From the NCBI GenBank assembly GCA_937896205.1, contig CALBNA010000232.1, positions 1 to 20,413 of the forward strand: 20,413 nucleotides of DNA, written 5' to 3'. The notes beneath the pieces were generated by a model. The model saw only the letters and a program-made list of their open reading frames with translations, was not told the origin of the DNA and made no database searches. Of this stretch, positions 14,886 through 20,413 are shown piece after piece. Made by a program: the position numbers and the translations under genes. The stretch comes from an uncultured Campylobacter sp. GTDB lineage: Bacteria > Campylobacterota > Campylobacteria > Campylobacterales > Campylobacteraceae. Within the stretch, counting starts at the first letter, position 1, and each line of letters starts with the position of its first letter.

Positions 14886-16802
14886 TCACTTTGCGCGGCT
14901 TGTTTCTTTTGCTTTTATCGCTTCGTAAATTTCATCCGCGCTCGTTAAATTTGCGTCCAAAAACTCCTGCGCCTTTTTGAGAGTGCGCGCCCCCATGATG
15001 CCGTCGGCCTTGACGCCGATAGTCTTTTGCACGTATAAAATTTTCTCTTTTTGCGTGATCTGCGGCGCGGTTTTGGCCTCGGCGGTCGAGTTTGCTTCTC
15101 GCGCCGTCTCGTTTGAGCCGTCAAATTTAGCCGTCATCTCGCGAAATTTGGCCTCCAGGCTGCGCGATGCCTCAAACCGCTCGTCAAGCTGCATAAGAGT
15201 CGGCGCGTAACCAAAACTTGATATCGCGCCGTAGATCGCGCCGACTGCTCCAAAGCCCGCTAAAATTTTAAAAAACAGAGCAAAAGCCTCTTTGTTTCGC
15301 ATGCTTTGGCGGTACTCTTTAGGCACGGCACTACGGCGAAACAGAGTAACCAGCGCGCTAAGAGGCGCCAAGACGCACCAAGCAGCGCCCGCGCAAACTG
15401 CCAAAAATATAAGCGTATAAATAGGCGCCATGATGTAGCGCTCGGCTAAATTTTCGCCCAAAAATCCCGCCGTAAAAACTAGCGCAATCAGCCAAAACAC
15501 CGAGCCCAGCCCGAACCAAACCGCAGGAGAATATACGGGAGAGATTTTATCCAGGCATTTTTTCATCGTTTCGCCTAGCTTGCTCGCCGCGCCCCTTGAG
15601 ACATAGCCGTCGCAGGCCTCTATCACGGCGTTTGCGGCCTCGGTTTGCGCGCCGCCTGTTTTAGCGATACGCTTTAGCGCGGAGTCAAGAGCTGGCTGCG
15701 AGCAGTAGCGCGTAAAAAATTTAAACGCCTCGCGCCTAGTTATCTTGCCGTCGGCGTCAATCTTTTCTAGCATAGATATCTCGTCTGCGAAAAGATCGTC
15801 GAAAAACGGCGGCCTGATAAATGCGTAGGGCGGGTTGCTAAAGCCCACCGCCTCGTACTCCTTGCCTAGCAGGATAAAATTTAGCCGCGTTATTGCGCTA
15901 GAGCCCACGTAAGAAAACAGATGCGAGCTCTCGTCTCCGCTCTCTTCGTCTTGATGAAACGGTATCGTTTGCGAGAGAAATTTGCAGGTGCGAGCGCATA
16001 AAAAGTCTAAAAGCTCGTCGGCGTAGGCGCGCGATTTTATGCGTAAATTTACGCTCGGTTTTGCGCAGGCGCCGATGTTTGCTACCGTGGTAAAGTATCC
16101 GTGTCCGCTACACTGGGCGCACTGCACGTAGCCTGATCCCCCGCATCCGCCGCACCTAACCGTGCCAGATCCCGAGCAGCCGTAGCAGGTATTTGAGCCG
16201 CTGCCTCCGCATGATGAACAGCTCTCGTAGCGATACGTCACGTAGGTGCTACCGTCTGAGTTATACTGGGTGTGAGGGCGATTTACGCCGCCACTGCCGC
16301 CGCACATGGAGCAGCTTTGTCGTCCGCGTCCGCCGCAGCTGGAGCAGGTTTTTTTGCCTCGTCCGCCGCACTCGCCGCATCTCGTCTGCCCGTCGCCGCC
16401 GCAGTTGCCGCAGCGCTCGCTCATGCTAAAGGGCTTAAAATCGTAATACCTAACCGTGCCGCCTGATTTTGCGACGGCCTCTTTTGCGTCTTGGCGTAGC
16501 TCGGTGAGTAAAATCTCGCGCAAATCGGCGCTATCTCTAGCCTGCAGCAAGCACTCTCTGGCGTGATTTTCGTAGCCGCGCACGTCGCCTCCGAAGTGTA
16601 TCTGTTCTTTTGCGCCGCCTGCGATCTTGCTCTCCTCGCGCTTGCCGTAAAACTCCCACGTCACGCTAGCCGTGGCTTCAAAATCAAAAATTTCGTGCGA
16701 AATTTCTACCAAATCCTCAGGCTTAGCTTGGTTGCCGTTTATTAGATTGCGCAGCCCTTTTAAAAACGGCTCGTGCAAATTTAGCTCGTCAAATTCGCTC
16801 AT
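14886..16802 (-). CDS. Membrane protein with eight DnaJ-type zinc motifs
   Basis: A 638-residue protein with an unusual architecture. Residues 1-130 form a soluble N-terminal part. Residues 131-235 hold eight CxxCxGxG motifs starting at 131, 142, 153, 164, 195, 206, 217 and 228, twice the four found in DnaJ. A J-domain is absent: no HPD motif is seen. Residues 339-365 (MLEKIDADGKITRREAF) resemble a TerB/DjlA-like or degenerate EF-hand helix pair. Three membrane segments lie near 427-448, 457-483 and 507-530. After a linker, residues 587-615 (VQKTIGVKADGIMGARTLKKAQ) match a peptidoglycan-binding_1-type unit. An AGGAT site precedes the start, 16 bp after the YcxB-like gene. Function unknown. 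Confidence 0.8.
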   Translation of the reverse strand: MSEFDELNLHEPFLKGLRNLINGNQAKPEDLVEISHEIFDFEATASVTWEFYGKREESKIAGGAKEQIHFGGDVRGYENHARECLLQARDSADLREILLTELRQDAKEAVAKSGGTVRYYDFKPFSMSERCGNCGGDGQTRCGECGGRGKKTCSSCGGRGRQSCSMCGGSGGVNRPHTQYNSDGSTYVTYRYESCSSCGGSGSNTCYGCSGSGTVRCGGCGGSGYVQCAQCSGHGYFTTVANIGACAKPSVNLRIKSRAYADELLDFLCARTCKFLSQTIPFHQDEESGDESSHLFSYVGSSAITRLNFILLGKEYEAVGFSNPPYAFIRPPFFDDLFADEISMLEKIDADGKITRREAFKFFTRYCSQPALDSALKRIAKTGGAQTEAANAVIEACDGYVSRGAASKLGETMKKCLDKISPVYSPAVWFGLGSVFWLIALVFTAGFLGENLAERYIMAPIYTLIFLAVCAGAAWCVLAPLSALVTLFRRSAVPKEYRQSMRNKEAFALFFKILAGFGAVGAIYGAISSFGYAPTLMQLDERFEASRSLEAKFREMTAKFDGSNETAREANSTAEAKTAPQITQKEKILYVQKTIGVKADGIMGARTLKKAQEFLDANLTSADEIYEAIKAKETSRAK

Positions 16803-16818
16803 TTTAAATCCTAAATTT

Positions 16819-17388
16819 TTACTTGTCTATTCCCGCGCGCTTTTTTATCTCGCTTAAAAACTCCGCTCCGCCGTCGCCAAAAGCCTCGCGCGGCACGGCG
16901 TAAAACATGGAGTTTGCGATGATAACGACGACGAAACTACCGACATAGCGGGCGTCGCTGATGACGTTATAAAAATATCTGCCCTCGCCGAATTTGCTTT
17001 TTTGCACGAAAAACCCATCCTCTAAGATCACACTTTTTGGTCCGAATTCGCCGTAGTTTGCTTTATTTATCAGCGCGCGAGTAAGCAGCCAAGGCCGCAG
17101 CCCAGTAGCGTAAAGTAGAGTAAAAAACGCGGCCATCCACGATAGGTAGGCTAGATTTTCCACGCCGCTAAAACCGTAATCCCTAAGCAAGTCGCTAAGC
17201 TCCCTGAAGTAAAATTTGACGCACAAAAGCGTGATAAAAAACATGCCAAGAGCCGACGCCGTAAAGTCGCATATACGTATGTTTCGCATAAATTTATCGC
17301 CCTTATAGACTATCTTGCCCACCTCACGCGTCATGGCTTTATACTCGGCGCTAGGCTTTATCTCAAATTCGGCTTTTAAATTTGACAT
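16819..17388 (-). CDS. YcxB-like membrane protein
   Basis: A 189-residue inner-membrane protein. A soluble N-terminus precedes two hydrophobic segments (about residues 42-62 and 80-97). The C-terminal part follows the YcxB-like pattern: a strand-rich stretch with ILEDGFFVQKSKFGEGRYFY, then SFVVVIIANSMFYAVPREAF, where the aromatic-x-x-PxxAF turn is the family hallmark. YcxB-like proteins have no settled function. It is the first gene of the operon, with AAAGGAAG before the ATG and a GATAAT box about 27 nt upstream. The family call is moderate. Confidence 0.65.
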   Translation of the reverse strand: MSNLKAEFEIKPSAEYKAMTREVGKIVYKGDKFMRNIRICDFTASALGMFFITLLCVKFYFRELSDLLRDYGFSGVENLAYLSWMAAFFTLLYATGLRPWLLTRALINKANYGEFGPKSVILEDGFFVQKSKFGEGRYFYNVISDARYVGSFVVVIIANSMFYAVPREAFGDGGAEFLSEIKKRAGIDK

Positions 17389-17414
17389 TTGCTTCCTTTA
17401 AATTTTGATGAGAT

Positions 17415-17420
17415 ATTATC
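17415..17420 (-). promoter_or_regulatory. Possible -10 box of the three-gene operon
   Basis: On the minus strand TTTGATAATATC gives a GATAAT hexamer 27 nt upstream of the YcxB-like start. No -35 element is evident. Confidence 0.3.
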
Positions 17421-17523
17421 AAATTTGGCCTAAATTTACGCTATTTTTAAAATCGCCGCTAAAACGATAATTAAGCCCAAATTTAGTAAAATCGCCGCCA
17501 AGACGCGAGGTCGCGTAATACGT

Positions 17524-17529
17524 TATAAA
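17524..17529 (+). promoter_or_regulatory. Possible -10 box for the molybdoenzyme gene
   Basis: TATAAA lies 83 nt before the start at 17613. If real, it implies a 75-80 nt leader that contains a six-codon ATG frame at 17538 (MQSLTP). The evidence is weak. Confidence 0.25.
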
Positions 17530-17612
17530 GGCAAACGATGCAAAGTTTAACTCCATAAATTCCGCTAAATTTAAACCAAATCAACCAATCAATTTAAATT
17601 TAAGGCAGAATC

Positions 17613-20066
17613 ATGAAAAGACGAGACTTTCTAAAACTAGGCGCGCTCGCGGCAGCTTCGGCGCAAGCAAAACAGTTTGACGCCGCGGCGCAGGCGATAT
17701 TTGACGAGCAGATGGGACTTTGCGCGAATAAATTCGGCGCGTTTTACGTAAAAACCATCGGCAGCAGGGTCGTGGGCACAGAGCCTTTTGAGGGCGACGC
17801 GATGCCTACGGTGTTAAACAACGCCCTAAGCGATCACATCCAAAACGAAACGCGCGTAAAATACCCCTACGTGCGCAAAAGCTTCCTCGCAGACCCGTCA
17901 AATCCAAAACCCGAGCTTCGCGGTAAAGAGCCGTTCGTGCGCGTTAGCTGGGATGAGGCGATAAAGCTAAGCGCTAAAATTTTAAAAGAAAACTTCGACA
18001 AATACGGCTCGGAGGCCATTTACGGGCAGCTTTATCAGTGGGGCAGCCTCGGTAAGGTCGGTCACTCGCAGCGCACCGCAAAGCGCATGCTAAACGCGCT
18101 AGGCGGCTACGTGAGCGAGCTTGGCGGCTACTCATACGGCGCGGCGACGGCGTTTTTGCCTCACGTGACGGGCTCTATCGATCCGACGCATAATCCTACG
18201 CGCTGGGAGGGCGTGGTAAAGGAGGCTAAAACGATCATGTTTTGGGGCACGAATCCGGTCGTCTCAAACAAGATCGCTATCGGCGTACCGATGCACAACT
18301 CCTACGCCTACTACGAGATTATGAAGGATAAATTTAAAAAAGGCGAGATGAAAATTTATAGCGTGGACGTTTACCGCAACGAAACGGCGGAGTATTTCGG
18401 CGCGCAGTATCTTGCCGTGCGCCCCTGCACCGATATGGCGATGCTGATCGGGCTTTGCGAATATCTTTACGAAAACGGCCTTTACGACAAGGAATTTATA
18501 GAGCGCTACACGGTCGGGTTCGATAAATTTAAGGATTATTTCACGGGCGCGAAAGACGGCGTGAAAAAGGATCTCGCGTGGGCGAGTAAAATTTGCGGCG
18601 TGAGCGAAAAGAAGCTAAAAGAGCTAGCGGGTACGCTGGCCAAAAAAGACACGCTCATAGTTACAGGCTACGCGATACAGCGCCAGCACCACGGCGAGAT
18701 GGCGTACTGGGCGCTGATCACGCTAGCGGCGATGCTAGGCGACATCGGCAAGACGGGGCGCGGCTACGTGATGAACGATCAGATGCATAAAAACGCCGAT
18801 ATTAGCTTCGTCTCGCCAAAGCTTCAGGCCTTTAATCCCGCGGTAAACGAAAAATACATCGCCCCGCAGGGCAAGCTAGCCAAAGCCAAATACCACGAGA
18901 TACCAAACAGCAGGCTCATAGACGCGATCATGGAGCCGGGCAAGCAGATCGGGCGCAACGGCAAAAAATACGTCATGCCGCACATTAGAGTGATGTTTAA
19001 CGCCAACGGCTCGACCTTCACCCGCCACCCCGATACAAACCGCGCGGTCGCAGCAATGAAAAAGATCGAAGCGATCATCACCACAGAGCCGTTTTGGACG
19101 AGTACGGCAAAGCTCAGCGACATCGTGCTGCCATCGGCTCTTGAGTGCGAGCGCACGGATATCGAGTTTGCAAACTCCACTAGCGAATACCTTTTTGCGA
19201 TTAAACCGCTAGTAAAGCCCGCAGGCGAGAGCAAGAGCGACTTTGAGATCGCTCGGCTCATCTGCGCGCAGTGGGGCGAGGAGTACGAGCAAGCCTTTAG
19301 CGAGGGCAAAACGGAGCTTGAGTGGGTGAAAGAAATCTACGAAAACGCCGCAAAGCAAGCCGAAGGCATGGGTATAGCGATGCCTAAATTTGAGGAGTTT
19401 TGGCAAAGGGGCTACGTCAAATTTGATAAGATCGACGAGAAAAAGCGATATTTTACAAACTACGCGGACTTCCGCGCCGATCCCGAGAAAAACGCGCTAA
19501 AAACACCGTCTGGCAAGATCGAGCTCTACTCCGAAGCGGTCGAAAAGCTAGGTTACGCCGACTGCCCGCCGCACGCGACGTGGATGGAGCCGTTTGAGTG
19601 GCTGGGTGGCGACGTGAGCAAGTATCCTATCGCCATCAGCGGCGCGCACTCTAAATTTAGGCTCCACTCGCAGCTAAACAGCTCGCTCATCCGCAACTAC
19701 GCCGAGATCGCAAACCGCGAACCCGCGCTCATCAGCCCCGCCACGGCAAAGGCGCGCGGCATAAAAACGGGCGACGTGGTGAGGATCTACAACGACCGAG
19801 GCGAGATCCTCTGCGGCGCGCTGGTGAGTGACACCGCGCAAGATAACGTCGTGATCGTAAGCGAAGGTGCGTGGTACGATCCTGCCGTCTGGGGTGAGCG
19901 TAGCCTATGCAAACACGGCAACATAAACGTACTAACCAAGGACGCGCCTAGCTCGCAGCTCTCGCAAAGCAATACCGCACACACGAGCATGGTGCAGATA
20001 GAGAAATTTAAAGGCGAACTGCCGAGCATAACGGTGTTTGATAGGCCTGTGACGATAGAGGCTTAG
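17613..20066 (+). CDS. Periplasmic molybdopterin S/N-oxide reductase
   Basis: A terminal reductase of the TorA/DMSO reductase/BisC class, using bis-MGD molybdenum to reduce TMAO, DMSO or related oxides during anaerobic respiration. The 817 residues start with a Tat signal (MKRRDFLKLGALAAASAQA, twin Arg at 3-4), so the enzyme is exported folded. No N-terminal Cys cluster for an Fe-S centre is present. Ser145 in YQWGSLGKVGHSQ is the likely Mo ligand, as in Ser-type family members. The C-terminal cofactor-binding domain shows GAHSKFRLHSQL near 676-687. AAGG precedes the ATG. No cytochrome c or chaperone partner gene is adjacent. Relatives in campylobacters act on TMAO, DMSO or methionine/biotin sulfoxide, so the substrate is left open. 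Confidence 0.85.
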   Translation: MKRRDFLKLGALAAASAQAKQFDAAAQAIFDEQMGLCANKFGAFYVKTIGSRVVGTEPFEGDAMPTVLNNALSDHIQNETRVKYPYVRKSFLADPSNPKPELRGKEPFVRVSWDEAIKLSAKILKENFDKYGSEAIYGQLYQWGSLGKVGHSQRTAKRMLNALGGYVSELGGYSYGAATAFLPHVTGSIDPTHNPTRWEGVVKEAKTIMFWGTNPVVSNKIAIGVPMHNSYAYYEIMKDKFKKGEMKIYSVDVYRNETAEYFGAQYLAVRPCTDMAMLIGLCEYLYENGLYDKEFIERYTVGFDKFKDYFTGAKDGVKKDLAWASKICGVSEKKLKELAGTLAKKDTLIVTGYAIQRQHHGEMAYWALITLAAMLGDIGKTGRGYVMNDQMHKNADISFVSPKLQAFNPAVNEKYIAPQGKLAKAKYHEIPNSRLIDAIMEPGKQIGRNGKKYVMPHIRVMFNANGSTFTRHPDTNRAVAAMKKIEAIITTEPFWTSTAKLSDIVLPSALECERTDIEFANSTSEYLFAIKPLVKPAGESKSDFEIARLICAQWGEEYEQAFSEGKTELEWVKEIYENAAKQAEGMGIAMPKFEEFWQRGYVKFDKIDEKKRYFTNYADFRADPEKNALKTPSGKIELYSEAVEKLGYADCPPHATWMEPFEWLGGDVSKYPIAISGAHSKFRLHSQLNSSLIRNYAEIANREPALISPATAKARGIKTGDVVRIYNDRGEILCGALVSDTAQDNVVIVSEGAWYDPAVWGERSLCKHGNINVLTKDAPSSQLSQSNTAHTSMVQIEKFKGELPSITVFDRPVTIEA

Positions 20067-20156
20067 GCTTTAAAGTAAAATAGTCGGCATGATATTTTGT
20101 CACATAAAATTACTAGCGACCTTATAAATTTAACATAAAAATTTGGTGATCAAAGA

Positions 20157-20162
20157 TATAAT
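20157..20162 (+). promoter_or_regulatory. -10 box upstream of the AT-rich terminal gene
   Basis: A consensus TATAAT lies 32 nt before the ATG at 20195. It suggests the gene has its own promoter independent of the molybdoenzyme gene. Confidence 0.5.
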
Positions 20163-20194
20163 GTTTTTAAAAATTTATTGATTTAAAGACAGGT

Positions 20195-20413
20195 ATGGTT
20201 AAAGATATGAGTTCTGGTCAGGAAACGGACATTTTTAATTGTCCGACTATTTTATATATTAAAAATCTTGGTTTAGAAAAATCGGATGCAAATTTAGAAC
20301 ATCTAATTTATCTATTCCATCAAGATTTGGGAATTGATTTAAAGCGTGAAATAGTATCTTCCATAGGAAGACAAACTAATAGCAAGAAAATATATGATTT
20401 TATATCTCAAGAG
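20195..20413 (+). CDS. AT-rich partial gene, unknown
   Basis: An open frame of 73 codons runs off the right edge, so the C-terminus is missing. The N-terminus reads MVKDMSSGQETDIFNCPTIL and continues as an apparently all-helical protein; DLKREIVSSIGRQ resembles a HEAT-like helix pair. No family is recognised. G+C is 62 of 219 (28 percent), far below the molybdoenzyme gene, where a sampled 60-base line holds 29. This suggests acquired DNA; genes of this look often belong to restriction-modification or defence islands, but that is speculation. A start at 20207 (Met5) is also possible, since AGG at 20191-20193 fits it better. Confidence 0.6.
   Translation, partial: MVKDMSSGQETDIFNCPTILYIKNLGLEKSDANLEHLIYLFHQDLGIDLKREIVSSIGRQTNSKKIYDFISQE

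Noticed and set aside
15100..16466. Alanine- and arginine-rich plus-strand frames opposite the octa-zinc protein gene
   Set aside because: Low-complexity antisense translations of the Gly/Cys-rich zinc motifs; not credible genes.
17538..17558. Six-codon leader frame (MQSLTP) before the molybdoenzyme gene
   Set aside because: It has an AAAGG before it, but a frame this short can arise by chance and nothing links it to control of the next gene.

Overview
The window looks like chromosomal DNA of a Campylobacter of the higher-GC oral group (C. rectus, C. showae or C. curvus type). The signs are roughly 45-50 percent GC in most coding regions, very frequent AAATTTG/CAAATTT words in spacers and genes, AGGA-type ribosome binding sites, TATAAT-like boxes with poor -35 elements, and a gene set typical of epsilonproteobacteria. 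The species is an inference from composition and gene content. No tRNA, rRNA, CRISPR array or insertion sequence was recognised.

Layout. Positions 1-2747 hold a stand-alone trpE (minus), a secreted DUF302 protein (minus) and a TauE/SafE-type exporter (plus). Positions 2838-6169 hold a methyltransferase with a regulatory domain and a DASS/SLC13 carboxylate transporter, both minus. Positions 6345-9757 pair uvrA with a pyrimidine-dimer glycosylase gene, so excision repair and base-excision repair of UV damage lie side by side. A gene-free 439 bp spacer rich in AAATTT words and dyads follows. Next come fhs (formate-tetrahydrofolate ligase, minus) and a DJ-1/PfpI protein (plus).

Positions 12556-17388 form a block of poorly characterised genes between recognisable metabolic genes. 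It holds a two-helix membrane protein (minus); a membrane zinc-ribbon protein whose putative promoter carries a G9 tract directly before the -10 box, a likely phase-variation switch; a protein with uracil-DNA-glycosylase-like motifs; and a minus-strand three-gene operon. The operon encodes a YcxB-like membrane protein, a 638-residue membrane protein with eight CxxCxGxG zinc motifs at an exact 11-residue period plus a C-terminal peptidoglycan-binding-like segment, and a small protein made of five 19-residue repeats. It ends at a clear rho-independent terminator. This operon is the best candidate for an undescribed system.

The right end holds a Tat-exported molybdopterin S/N-oxide reductase of the TorA/DMSO reductase/BisC class. 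After it comes the start of an AT-rich gene (62 G+C in 219 bases, 28 percent) that runs off the window and may mark the edge of transferred DNA.
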